DNA from: UBA10518 sp022837185
GTDB taxonomy: Bacteria > Desulfobacterota > Desulfobulbia > Desulfobulbales > Desulfobulbaceae
Direction: 5' to 3'
Assembly: GCA_034007705.1 (NCBI GenBank)
Contig: JAVEQK010000041.1
Span: 1-18,090 of the forward strand
Length of the DNA: 18,090 bases
Below are positions 1 to 6,781 of the stretch, piece by piece. A program made the position numbers and the translations under genes. The number at the start of each line of letters is the position of its first letter. Position 1 is the stretch's first letter. Below the pieces are notes generated by a model, which worked only from the letters and a program-made list of their open reading frames with translations, was not told the DNA's origin and searched no databases.

Positions 1-76
1 AAAAAAATCTGCGTAATCTGCGTAATCTGTGGATAAACAAACTCATCTGTGGAAATCTGCGTAATCTGTGGATGAG
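1..76. repeat. Short direct repeats downstream of the RelA-like gene
   Basis: The unit AATCTGCGTAATCTGTGGAT occurs at 15-34 and again at 54-73. A partial extra unit (AATCTGCGT) starts at 6, and a partial unit (ATCTGTGGA) lies between the full copies. The array ends three bases before the stop codon of the leftward RelA-like gene. It is a simple intergenic repeat that continues off the left edge. Its function is unknown, and I see no T-tract terminator. Confidence 0.75.
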
Positions 77-1420
77 TTATTTATCAATGATTTCAATGGA
101 ATCGCCATCCTGAAGCACATGCTCCATCCCCACCGGTCTGCCGTTGACCTGCAGTACCGCCTGCGGGGAAATGGTCAGGTTGGCCTTTTTCAGGTAGTCG
201 GCGACGGTGGCGTTTGCAGGGAGCCGGCTGATCCGGCCCCTCTCGCCGAACACCACCGTCGCGGCTTCATACACCTGCTGATGCAGGACCTTGATGAACC
301 TCTCCGAACTCATCCCGAGATGCTGCTTGACCAGCCCTTTCATCCACAGGGTTTTCTGCAGGTCGCTCTCGGCGATCGCTTTCGCTTCCTGCTTATACTG
401 CCAATGGGCGGCAACGCCGTATTCCGCCTCCCGGTGCATGAGTTCCGTGCGGACCTGGAACTCGATGGGTTTGCGGGAAATGTTGCGGACGGGATACACG
501 CAGGTATGCAGTGACTGGTAGCCGTTGTCCTTGGGCAGGCCGATGTAGTCGTCAAAACTGCCGGGAACGGGTTGGAAATGCGTGTGCAGCAGACCCAGGA
601 CGGTGTAGCACTCGGGCACGGTGGCAACGATGATCCGCATGCCGATGCGGTCAAGAATGTCGTGAAAGGACTTCCCCTTGCGCAGCATTTTTCGATATAT
701 GCCGTAGAGGCTTTTAATTCTTCCCTGGACTATGGCCTTGATGCCGTTTTTCTCCAGGAGGTGGTCGACGGCCTTTTTCAGGATGGCGAGGCATTGGGCG
801 TCTTCCTCGCGGATCGGCGCCACCTGCCGCTCCAGTTCTCTGTAGATGCGGGGCTCCAGGATCCTGAACGAGGCGTCCTCCAACCGTCTGCGCAGCCTGG
901 CGAGATTCAGGCGGTTGGCAATGGGAACCAGGATGTCCAGGGACTCTTCCGCCTTTTTCCTCAGCCGGTCGTTTTCCCCGTCCCGGTGCTCTTCGAGGTC
1001 AATGACCCTGAACGCCAGCAGCAGGAGGGTTTCGTGGATATCATGGGAAAGAGTCGACAGGAGCGCCTGGGTATCCCGGTGCCGATGGACCTCCGAATCC
1101 GTCCGGCAGGCCGGGGGGAGGGTGAAGTGGGACAGGAGATCAGCGGTCTTTCCGCCGAATTTTTTCCTGATCTCGGCGAGAGAGAGTGACTTGTTCCACA
1201 GCAGGGGGGCGAGCAGGGCGCAGATGACGATTACGGCGTCCGCCTTCTGCTCAACCAGAAGGCTGGCGACATTGACTATGGCGGTTTGCCTGTCCGCCTG
1301 CAGTGGTTCGAGAAGCGAGAGCGCTTCCCGGATGAGATCACAGTCTGATGTGCTGTATTCTTTCGTGATATGCTCTACCAGCAGAGGGGTGGTTGCCAAT
1401 TCCAGATCGTTTCGCCCCAT
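77..1420 (-). CDS. Short RelA/SpoT-like (p)ppGpp synthetase with degenerate HD domain, no C-terminal ACT region
   Basis: This 447-residue RSH-family protein is predicted to transfer pyrophosphate from ATP to GDP/GTP, making (p)ppGpp in the cytoplasm. The N-terminal HD region (about 45-180) keeps the helical pattern but has lost the metal site. The usual ALLHDVVED reads A68-L-L-A71-P72-L-L-W75-N76, and the LADRLHN motif reads LAFRVID (135-141). ppGpp hydrolysis is therefore unlikely. The synthetase domain (about 225-345) looks intact: R234-x-K236, D257 in the DRIGMRIIV strand, SFDDY at 288-292 (nearer the RelA EXDD type than the SpoT RXKD type), YQSLHT at 301-306 and E320-F-Q-V-R-T. A divergent TGS domain (about 386-446) ends the protein. 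The helical and ACT parts of full-length RSH proteins (usually about 700+ residues) are absent. The ATG at 1420 follows a GAGG about 10 nt upstream. The gene lies on the same strand as the mla operon, 322 nt away. Confidence 0.9.
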   Translation of the reverse strand: MGRNDLELATTPLLVEHITKEYSTSDCDLIREALSLLEPLQADRQTAIVNVASLLVEQKADAVIVICALLAPLLWNKSLSLAEIRKKFGGKTADLLSHFTLPPACRTDSEVHRHRDTQALLSTLSHDIHETLLLLAFRVIDLEEHRDGENDRLRKKAEESLDILVPIANRLNLARLRRRLEDASFRILEPRIYRELERQVAPIREEDAQCLAILKKAVDHLLEKNGIKAIVQGRIKSLYGIYRKMLRKGKSFHDILDRIGMRIIVATVPECYTVLGLLHTHFQPVPGSFDDYIGLPKDNGYQSLHTCVYPVRNISRKPIEFQVRTELMHREAEYGVAAHWQYKQEAKAIAESDLQKTLWMKGLVKQHLGMSSERFIKVLHQQVYEAATVVFGERGRISRLPANATVADYLKKANLTISPQAVLQVNGRPVGMEHVLQDGDSIEIIDK

Positions 1421-1742
1421 TGTACGAAAACCTCAGAACCAACATTATTGTCAACATGCCTGTGGGAATAATCCATTCCCCGATGATCCGCAAAGTATTT
1501 CCTTCCCGGACCCTTTCCTGATGGAAGCCTGTCCGGCATGCGGAAAAACATTGGTATCGCGGGGAATGCTCCGCTTGGGGAACCGATCAGGACAGGCCGG
1601 TTCAGCATAGTAATTAATCGCGGTCCGGGTTCTGTCAAGGCCCGGGGAGCTGATTTCTGACCGGCGGCCAGGACGGTTCGAGTATGCGCATCCCGCCGGG
1701 GCGGCATGGCCGACGGCGGGCCTCGGCCCGGTTGTCTGTTTC
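1421..1742. other. Intergenic region between the lipoprotein gene and the RelA-like gene
   Basis: This 322-nt spacer has no convincing gene. GCCTGTCC at 1527-1534 pairs with GGACAGGC at 1590-1597. Inside this loop, GCGG and CCGC can form a second small stem around 1559-1574. A further GC-rich palindrome (CCCGCCG...CGGCGGG) lies at 1692-1720, just after the lipoprotein stop on the minus strand. It has no following T-run, so it is at best a weak terminator. The minus strand ahead of the RelA-like start contains TTGACAATAAT-like sequence that could contribute to a promoter, but I cannot pair -35 and -10 boxes convincingly. Confidence 0.5.
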
Positions 1743-2378
1743 CTACTCCAGGGGATGGGACGCATGCAGCAGGGTGAGCTGCCGGGCGATGTCCCCGCTG
1801 AAGCGGGCGAGCGTCTCGCTGAGGGCGGCGACGGTTCCTGCACGGCCGGAGCCGGAGGCCGCCGCCTCATAGCTGTCCCGCTGCCGGGGCAGGAGAATTT
1901 TGCCCTGCCCGTCCCGGACCGACCAGACGGCTTCCAGGCAGGCTGCGCCGGAAACGTCGCCCTCGAAGCGGAGAACGTCAATGATGACCTGATAATCAGG
2001 CGGAGCCTTCAGGGGCCAGGGATGCAGGAGGAACCGTTCCGTATGCAGGCGGGCGGAGAGATTCTCCCTGAGAACCCGGAGGAAATTTTCGGCCAGCGGT
2101 TCGGCCCAGCGATGTCCGTCGCTCAGCAGCAGGCGGTTGGCGTCCTGCCGGATGACGATCTGTTGACGGTCAAGAAGCTCCGGCAGCCCTACAGGGCCGA
2201 GGCCTATGACTGCATCCCCGACGCCGCCCGCCTCCCCGGCGTCCAGGGCGGCGGCGATGGCGGCAAGCTGATAATAGGCGACCGGCGCTGTTCTGGCGCA
2301 CCCTGCTGTCAGCAGGACCAGAACAAGCAGGGCGGCAAGCCGGAGGCCCGGATGCTGCAGGACGGATTGCTGTTTCAT
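1743..2378 (-). CDS. PqiC-like ABC-transport auxiliary lipoprotein
   Basis: This 211-residue predicted lipoprotein is the last gene of the MCE operon. The N-terminus has a basic start, a hydrophobic stretch (about 13-23) and a lipobox LTAG-C27, so processing by signal peptidase II is expected. The mature part carries features of the ABC-type transport auxiliary family (PqiC/DUF330): YYQL at 35-38, IGLGPVGLPELLDRQQIV at about 58-75, and RWAEPL...RVLRENL at about 90-107. In PqiABC and related systems this lipoprotein assembles with the MCE protein between inner and outer membranes. The ATG at 2378 is chosen because GGGGAGGAAT lies just upstream and it places the lipobox correctly. The reading frame is open further upstream, but that part would lie inside the MCE gene. 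It starts 1 nt after the MCE stop codon, so translational coupling is likely. Confidence 0.87.
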   Translation of the reverse strand: MKQQSVLQHPGLRLAALLVLVLLTAGCARTAPVAYYQLAAIAAALDAGEAGGVGDAVIGLGPVGLPELLDRQQIVIRQDANRLLLSDGHRWAEPLAENFLRVLRENLSARLHTERFLLHPWPLKAPPDYQVIIDVLRFEGDVSGAACLEAVWSVRDGQGKILLPRQRDSYEAAASGSGRAGTVAALSETLARFSGDIARQLTLLHASHPLE

Positions 2379-2379
2379 G

Positions 2380-3393
2380 TTATTCCTCCCCTCTCCGTTT
2401 GCCCCGGAAAAGAGCCTCGGGCTCCTGCTCAAGGCTTTCGGCCAGCCGGCGCAGGGCGCGGGCCGCCCCGGATATCTCCCCCAGGGCCTGGTTAAGGTGC
2501 TGGACGGTCGGTGCTTCGTCATCGGCAAACTGCCGCAGCGCCCGGGCCGCGTCGGCCAGTTCCGTGCCTGCCCGGGACAAATTGTCAACCACCGGTGAAT
2601 CCTCATCCGTCAGATTTCCGATCCGGTCCGCGGCCAGCCCGATTCTGCCCATGGCGGCCCGGACGTCGTCAATGGCCTTGCCCAGTTCGTCCAGGTCGGC
2701 CTCCGCCATGGCCAGCATCGGAGCGCTGGCGGCATCGAGCCTGGCGGTCAGGGATTGCAGGCTGGCGAGGGCCCCATCAAGCCGTTCCGGGATGGAGCGC
2801 CATGCTTCCGTGGCCAGGATCGTGCGGAGCGAACCGCTTATCTCGGCGAGGTCATCGAGGAATTCATCCACCTGGAAGCCCTCCAGCATGGAGGATAATT
2901 CCGCCACTGTGGTCGGGATCGTGGGAATTTCGCTGATTCCGGGGTCATCGCTGATAAAGCGGGCCTTCTTGTCGGGATGGAAGCCCAGGTCGACGTAGCG
3001 CATGCCGGTGAGCAGGCTCTGCACCTGCAGCCGGGCCCGCAGGCCGCGGTCCACCAACTCCCGGATGGTGATCCGGTCCTGGAGGTCGATCTGATCACCG
3101 GTGGTGGTCCGGAGGGCATGGGGGGCGATTTCAATGGTTACCGACACCATGAAGCGGTCCTTTGGTTCGTCAAGGGCAAGCTGAACCCGTTTGACGGTGC
3201 CGACCTTGACGCCCAGGAACACCACCGGTGCTCCCACCTGCAGACCCTGGGCTGCTTCGTCAAAGTACATGACGTGCCGGCGCCGCTCCTGGAACCATTC
3301 CCCGCCCGCCAGCAGCAGGACGGCTATGATCCCGAGGGTCACGGCCCCGAAGACAAAGGCGCCGATCAGGGTCGGACTGGCTTTCTTGCTCAT
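2380..3393 (-). CDS. mlaD: MlaD/MCE-domain substrate-binding protein of lipid ABC transporter
   Basis: This 337-residue protein has an N-terminal membrane anchor (about 9-29) and one MCE domain (about 38-118: YFDEAAQGLQVGAPVVFLGV, then VGTVKRV, then a VTIEI strand). The segment LLTGMRYVDLGF follows at about 127-138. MCE domains form hexameric periplasmic rings that carry phospholipids between the membranes. The C-terminal half (about 160-325) is Ala/Leu-rich and helical with repeated heptad-like spacing. This is longer than E. coli MlaD (183 residues) and closer to the needle-forming MCE proteins that span the periplasm. The ATG overlaps the TGA of the upstream ATPase gene by 4 nt (ATGA), and the lipoprotein gene follows after 1 nt. 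The symbol is by family, not proven orthology. Confidence 0.88.
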   Translation of the reverse strand: MSKKASPTLIGAFVFGAVTLGIIAVLLLAGGEWFQERRRHVMYFDEAAQGLQVGAPVVFLGVKVGTVKRVQLALDEPKDRFMVSVTIEIAPHALRTTTGDQIDLQDRITIRELVDRGLRARLQVQSLLTGMRYVDLGFHPDKKARFISDDPGISEIPTIPTTVAELSSMLEGFQVDEFLDDLAEISGSLRTILATEAWRSIPERLDGALASLQSLTARLDAASAPMLAMAEADLDELGKAIDDVRAAMGRIGLAADRIGNLTDEDSPVVDNLSRAGTELADAARALRQFADDEAPTVQHLNQALGEISGAARALRRLAESLEQEPEALFRGKRRGEE

Positions 3394-4139
3394 GCTTCCC
3401 CCCTGGAGAGAAAATGACGGACCAGCGGGTCGCCGGAACGAACCGCTTCCCTCGGATTGCCGGTGGCGATCATGGTGCGGGTCTCGGCATCGAGAAAGAT
3501 CGAATTGCTGCCGATGCCGAGGATGCTCGCCAGTTCATGGGTTATCAGGACAATGGTGGTGTCCAGGCTGTCCCGCAGTTCCACGATCAGGTCATCGAGC
3601 CGCCGGGCGCTGAGGGGATCGAGGCCGGAAGAGGGCTCGTCGATGATCAGGATTTCCGGGTCGAGGGCCATGGCCCGCGCCAGGCCGGCCCGTTTTTTCA
3701 TGCCGCCGCTCAGCTGGGCGGGATAGAACTCCTCAAAGCCGTTGAGGCCGACCAGGGCAAGCTTGAAGGCGACGATTTCCCTGATCATGCGCGGTGCAAG
3801 GTCCGTGTGCTCGCTGAGGGGCAGGGCCACGTTTTCCGCCAGGGTGAGCGAACTCCAGAGGCCGCCGCTCTGGAACATGATGCCGAGCAGGCGCTTGAGG
3901 CGCTCCCGTTCATCGGGGTCAGCGTTCCAGAAATCCCGGCCGTCATAGAAAACTGTGCCGGCGGCAGGGCGCTGCAGGCCGATCAGGGCGCGCATGACGG
4001 TGGACTTGCCGCAGCCGCTGCCGCCCATGATTATGAAAATGTCCCCCTTGTTGACCGTGAAGTTGAGGTCGCGCTGGACGACGAAGTCGCCGTATGCCAT
4101 GGTCAGATTCCGTACTTCTATGTGCGGTGCAGGTTCCAT
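3390..4139 (-). CDS. mlaF: MlaF-type ABC transporter ATP-binding protein
   Basis: This 249-residue cytoplasmic ATPase would power the MCE lipid transporter. Walker A GGSGCGKS is at 39-46, the Q-loop Q90 lies in IMFQSGGLWSSLT, and the signature LSGGMKKR is at 133-140. Walker B EILIIDEP ends at 159, a D-loop SGLDPLS follows, and the H-loop histidine is H191 (LITHEL). The FQSGxL and NVAxPL patterns are typical of the MlaF/Ttg2A group. A TTG 30 nt upstream would also be in frame, but it lies inside the permease gene. The ATG at 4139, four nt after the permease stop with GGGA upstream, fits better. The gene sits between permease and MCE genes, overlapping the latter by 4 nt. Confidence 0.92.
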   Translation of the reverse strand: MEPAPHIEVRNLTMAYGDFVVQRDLNFTVNKGDIFIIMGGSGCGKSTVMRALIGLQRPAAGTVFYDGRDFWNADPDERERLKRLLGIMFQSGGLWSSLTLAENVALPLSEHTDLAPRMIREIVAFKLALVGLNGFEEFYPAQLSGGMKKRAGLARAMALDPEILIIDEPSSGLDPLSARRLDDLIVELRDSLDTTIVLITHELASILGIGSNSIFLDAETRTMIATGNPREAVRSGDPLVRHFLSRGEA

Positions 4140-4143
4140 GGGC

Positions 4144-5277
4144 TCAGATTCCCAACTGATAAAAGACAATGGTCAGGATCGACGCCGAGATGGTGATCAG
4201 CAGAATGGAGGTCACCACCGCTGAGGTCGCCGCCTCGCCCACGGCCACGGCGCTTCTGCCGCACTGCATGCCGCGCAGGCAGCCGGCGTAGGCGACCATG
4301 GCGCCGTAGACCGTGCCCTTGACGAGTCCGACGATGAAATAGCGCAACTCCAGGGCCCGAACTGTTTCGTTATAGTATTCAAACAGGCCGATGTCAAAGA
4401 TGGAGGAGGCGATCAGCAGACCGGCGAGTATGCCGACAAAGCCTGAATAGAGCGTCAGCAGCGGCATCATCAGCAGCAGCGCCAGCATCCGGGGCAGCAC
4501 CAGGAAATCGATGGGGGAGATGCCGAGGATCCTGAGGGCGTCGATCTCCTCGTTGACCTGCATGGTGCCGAGCTGGGCCGCGAAGGCCGAGCCGGTTCTG
4601 CCGGCGATGATGATGCCGGTCATCAGGGCGCCGACTTCCCGGACCATGCCGATGGCAACCAGGTCGGCGATGAAGATCTGCGCCCCCACCAGGCGGAGCT
4701 GGTCGGCGCCGAGGTAGGCCAGAATCAGGCCGACGAGAAAGCTGATCACCGAAACGATGACCAGGGCCCGGGGGCCGACTTCCTCGATCTCCACCCACAT
4801 GTCGCCCCAGCGGAACTGGGCCCGTCCCGAAAACAGCCTGCCGAAGGCAAGGGTGATTTCGCCGGAGAAATGCAGCATTTCCGGGGCGCCGTGGAGGAAC
4901 CGCATCGTTGCCGTCCCTGTCCGGGCGAGCAGGCCTTCCCGGGCGGAGGAGGCCCGGGGAACCTTTCGTTCCCGGCCTGCCGCGGCCATGGCCAGCAGAC
5001 GGCGAACCCCTTCGGGCAATCCCTCCTGGTCGACCTCGATGCCTATTTCTCCGCAGAGACCGATGAGGCTGAACAGAAAGGCTGGCAGGCCCGTATCCCA
5101 GGCCGAAAGATCGGTTTTGAAGGTCAGGCGTTTGGGCCGGCTGTCGAGCGCGGATCGGAGGATGTCGACGGACGGCAGGTCCTGGTCCAGGCACCAGCGG
5201 CCGGCAAACCGAATTTCCAGGGTGTCCGTGCTGTCGGGCCCGGTTTCAAGACGCCACTGTTTACTGGACTGAGTCAT
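4144..5277 (-). CDS. mlaE: MlaE-type permease with fused N-terminal STAS-like region
   Basis: This 377-residue inner-membrane permease is the first gene of the operon. Residues about 18-100 resemble a STAS domain (LEIRFAGRWCLDQDLPSVD, then LTFKTDLSAWDTGLPAFLFSL), the role played by separate MlaB in E. coli. The MlaE domain occupies about 120-375. It contains the conserved block VGALMTGIIIAGRTGSAFAA and MQVNEEIDALRILGISP at about 205-246, plus several membrane segments (about 161-180, 190-225, 255-290, 308-330 and 350-374). With the ATPase it would form the E2F2 core that extracts or delivers lipid to the MCE ring. The ATG at 5277 has only a weak AGG upstream, and that AGG lies inside a small hairpin (5282-5291). 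No mlaC or mlaA gene is seen nearby. Confidence 0.9.
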   Translation of the reverse strand: MTQSSKQWRLETGPDSTDTLEIRFAGRWCLDQDLPSVDILRSALDSRPKRLTFKTDLSAWDTGLPAFLFSLIGLCGEIGIEVDQEGLPEGVRRLLAMAAAGRERKVPRASSAREGLLARTGTATMRFLHGAPEMLHFSGEITLAFGRLFSGRAQFRWGDMWVEIEEVGPRALVIVSVISFLVGLILAYLGADQLRLVGAQIFIADLVAIGMVREVGALMTGIIIAGRTGSAFAAQLGTMQVNEEIDALRILGISPIDFLVLPRMLALLLMMPLLTLYSGFVGILAGLLIASSIFDIGLFEYYNETVRALELRYFIVGLVKGTVYGAMVAYAGCLRGMQCGRSAVAVGEAATSAVVTSILLITISASILTIVFYQLGI

Positions 5278-5281
5278 GTTA

Positions 5282-5310
5282 GCCTTTTAGGCAGTAGCCT
5301 GTTTAGGCTA
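5282..5310. promoter_or_regulatory. Two tandem small hairpins in front of mlaE
   Basis: On the plus strand GCCT-TTT-AGGC (about 5282-5292) is followed by the perfect stem TAGCCT-GTTT-AGGCTA (5295-5310). The two are near copies of one short palindrome. Read in mlaE's direction they lie a few bases before the ATG, and the only plausible ribosome-binding AGG is inside the first. They may influence translation or be part of the repeat cluster that follows. No function is proven. Confidence 0.4.
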
Positions 5311-5325
5311 TTAGTCTGCACATTT

Positions 5326-5482
5326 CCTTCTCCAGGGGGAGAGGGTGGCCGAAGGCCGGGTGAGGGATTCTTCAAACCATCAGCGAAGCTGCAAGCTCCT
5401 TTTGTCATTTGTCCTCAGTTTTCTGTCCTCCGCTAACTGATGACTGCCGACTGCCGACTGCCGACTGCCAACTGCCGACTCC
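5326..5482. repeat. Mosaic intergenic repeat cluster 1
   Basis: Three modules follow each other. First is a GC-rich palindromic block at 5326-5366 (CCTTCTCC...GGGGAGAGGGTGGCC-GAA-GGCCGGGTGAGGG). Second is an AT-richer block at 5367-5396 (ATTCTTCAAACCATCAGCGA...), which returns in inverted form near 13422-13450. Third is a 7-bp tandem array at 5442-5482, with four GACTGCC units and one AACTGCC variant. Related modules occur at 8186-8325 and 13254-14152. No coding function is apparent. The remaining bases up to 5631 hold only a doubtful 29-codon ORF. Confidence 0.8.
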
Positions 5483-5504
5483 GTCTATTTTATGCCAGGG
5501 CGAC

Positions 5505-5594
5505 ATGGGATTGCAAGGAGGCATCGGAGAACAAAAAGAAAAAGAGCTGCTGGCAATCGGCCGGTTTTTCAGGTACTCTCCGGTTGAACTCTGA
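5505..5594 (+). CDS. Doubtful small ORF, 29 aa
   Basis: An ATG at 5505, preceded by AGGGCGAC, opens 29 codons that end at a TGA. The peptide is charged then aromatic (GEQKEKELLAIGRFFRYSPVEL). It lies between repeat cluster 1 and the YkgJ-type gene on the same strand. A strong AAGGAGG at about 5514-5520 has no start codon at a suitable distance. I do not recognise the peptide, and it may be a chance ORF or the remnant of a larger gene. Confidence 0.15.
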   Translation: MGLQGGIGEQKEKELLAIGRFFRYSPVEL

Positions 5595-5631
5595 CCGGCA
5601 GAGATGATTTAAGGGGAGGAAAACGGGGGTA

Positions 5632-6051
5632 ATGACGGAACAGGTGACAAAGGAAGGATATGATTTCTGCTTCGAACCGGCGGCCTGTGACGGCTGCGGG
5701 GGCAGGTGCTGCCGGGGCGAACCCGGTCACATCTGGGTCAGCGCCGCGGAAATCGGACGGATGGCCTCCCATCTCCGGACCAATACGGTCGACTTCACGG
5801 CCGCATGCCTTCGCCGGATCGGGGGCAGGATGTCGATCCGCGAACGAAGGACGGCAACGGATCATCCCTGCCTGTTTTTCGACGAGCAAACCTGCCGCTG
5901 CGCCATCTATCCGGTTCGTCCCGCCCAGTGCCGCCGGTTTCCGTTCTGGAACCACTTCAAAACCCACCCGGAGGAGGTGATGAGGGAATGCCCGGGGGTG
6001 AAACCGTGCCGCCGGGAAGGAATGGAGCGCGGAGGCGGGACGGGACGGTGA
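5632..6051 (+). CDS. YkgJ-family cysteine-cluster protein (putative metal or Fe-S binding)
   Basis: This 139-residue protein has the YkgJ/UPF0153 cysteine signature. C19-x2-C22-x3-C26-C27 near the N-terminus is followed by C80-LFF, C88-x-C90-AIYPVRPAQC100-RRFPFW and C120-PGVKPC126. These eight or nine cysteines probably bind zinc or an iron-sulfur cluster, but no biochemical activity is established for the family. The ATG at 5632 is well supported by AAGGGGAGGAAAACGGGGGT just upstream. It is the first of three plus-strand genes, with a 41-nt gap to the rubrerythrin-like gene. The protein is soluble with a basic, Gly-rich tail and no signal peptide. The family call is firm; the role is open. 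Confidence 0.85.
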   Translation: MTEQVTKEGYDFCFEPAACDGCGGRCCRGEPGHIWVSAAEIGRMASHLRTNTVDFTAACLRRIGGRMSIRERRTATDHPCLFFDEQTCRCAIYPVRPAQCRRFPFWNHFKTHPEEVMRECPGVKPCRREGMERGGGTGR

Positions 6052-6092
6052 CACTGTGCGCTGCCGGGTAACGATTTGAGACGAGGTACGGT

Positions 6093-6335
6093 ATGGGCGG
6101 ACAAACAGAGAAAGAGATCCTCCTGATCCTGGAAGAGGCGATAGAGCGAGAAAAGGCGGCGTACCGGCTGTACAGCCGGGGGGAAGCCCTTGCCGAGAAA
6201 GGCGAGATCAAGCGGATTTTCGCCATGCTGGCCAAGGAGGAGCAGGGGCATGAAAATCTCCTCAAGCAGGTGTATTACGACTACAAAAAAAGACTGGGCC
6301 TCAAAGTGCTGCGGCCGGGGGAGGATGAGCAATGA
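6093..6335 (+). CDS. Mini rubrerythrin/ferritin-like two-helix protein
   Basis: This 80-residue protein is half the length of a four-helix ferritin-like domain. Helix 1 (about 6-30) carries E20 in EREKAAYRLY. Helix 2 (about 35-62) carries the EEQGHE motif with E50 and H53. Together they give the ExxY plus ExxH iron-ligand pattern of rubrerythrins. Two chains would be needed to complete a di-iron four-helix bundle. No rubredoxin-type CxxC is present. Roles in iron handling or peroxide reduction are inferred from family only. GAGG lies about 9 nt before the ATG. The stop codon overlaps the arfB start (ATGA at 6332-6335), so the two are probably co-translated. Confidence 0.75.
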   Translation: MGGQTEKEILLILEEAIEREKAAYRLYSRGEALAEKGEIKRIFAMLAKEEQGHENLLKQVYYDYKKRLGLKVLRPGEDEQ

Positions 6336-6772
6336 GCACGCCCCCCCGAACCATACGGATCAGAGACGATCTCCTGCTGCCGTCCGGGGAAGTGCGCTTT
6401 ACCTATTCCCGTTCCGGCGGGCCGGGCGGCCAGAACGTCAACAAGATCAGTTCCCGGGCTACTTTGTGGTTCGATGTCGAGAACTCACCGACACTGACCC
6501 CATACCAGAAGTCGAAAATCCGCGGGTCGCTGGGCGGGAGGATTAATAAAGACGGGGTCCTGCAGATTTCGGCAGAGCAGTACCGGACCCAAAAGGCCAA
6601 CAGGGAAGACGCTCTGCAGCGGTTTGCCGAACTGCTGGCCGCGGCATTGACTGAAAAAAAGGTGCGGAAGAAAACCAGGATGTCGGCCGGGGCAAGGGAA
6701 AGACGCCTGCAGGCCAAAAAACGCAGGAGCCTGTTAAAAAAAACATCACGGTCCAAGCCGGATTGGGAGTGA
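6332..6772 (+). CDS. arfB: ArfB/YaeJ-type ribosome-rescue peptidyl-tRNA hydrolase
   Basis: This 146-residue, class-I-release-factor-like protein enters ribosomes stalled on mRNAs lacking a stop codon and hydrolyses the peptidyl-tRNA. The catalytic GGQ is at 32-34 within SGGPGGQNVNKISSRATL. The fold continues through GGRINKDGVLQISAEQYRTQ to about 90, as in E. coli YaeJ (140 residues). A strongly basic tail from about 110 (KKVRKKTR...RERRLQAKKRR...KKTSRSK) is the feature that inserts into the empty mRNA channel and separates ArfB from canonical release factors. It overlaps the mini rubrerythrin-like gene by 4 nt. It is convergent with the next gene, 9 nt away, across an imperfect stem GGAGT...ACTCC (6766-6788). 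Confidence 0.93.
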   Translation: MSTPPRTIRIRDDLLLPSGEVRFTYSRSGGPGGQNVNKISSRATLWFDVENSPTLTPYQKSKIRGSLGGRINKDGVLQISAEQYRTQKANREDALQRFAELLAAALTEKKVRKKTRMSAGARERRLQAKKRRSLLKKTSRSKPDWE

Positions 6773-6781
6773 AGGGGCGTT

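Noticed and set aside
572..1610. Rightward frames opposite the RelA-like gene, ending in a CPACGK zinc-ribbon-like peptide (1521-1610)
   Set aside because: Most of the frame is antisense to a clear RSH gene. The CPxCG stretch is short, has no ribosome-binding site and no partner cysteines.
1451..1700. Possible signal recognition particle or other known small RNA, from a GGGTCCGGGAAGGAA-like stretch on the minus strand
   Set aside because: The diagnostic SRP apical loop and flanking helices are not present; similarity is only to a few bases.
5442..5482. CRISPR-like array in the tandem repeats (also near 8265, 13300, 13630 and 13872)
   Set aside because: The units are 7 bp and contiguous without spacers, and no cas gene is present.
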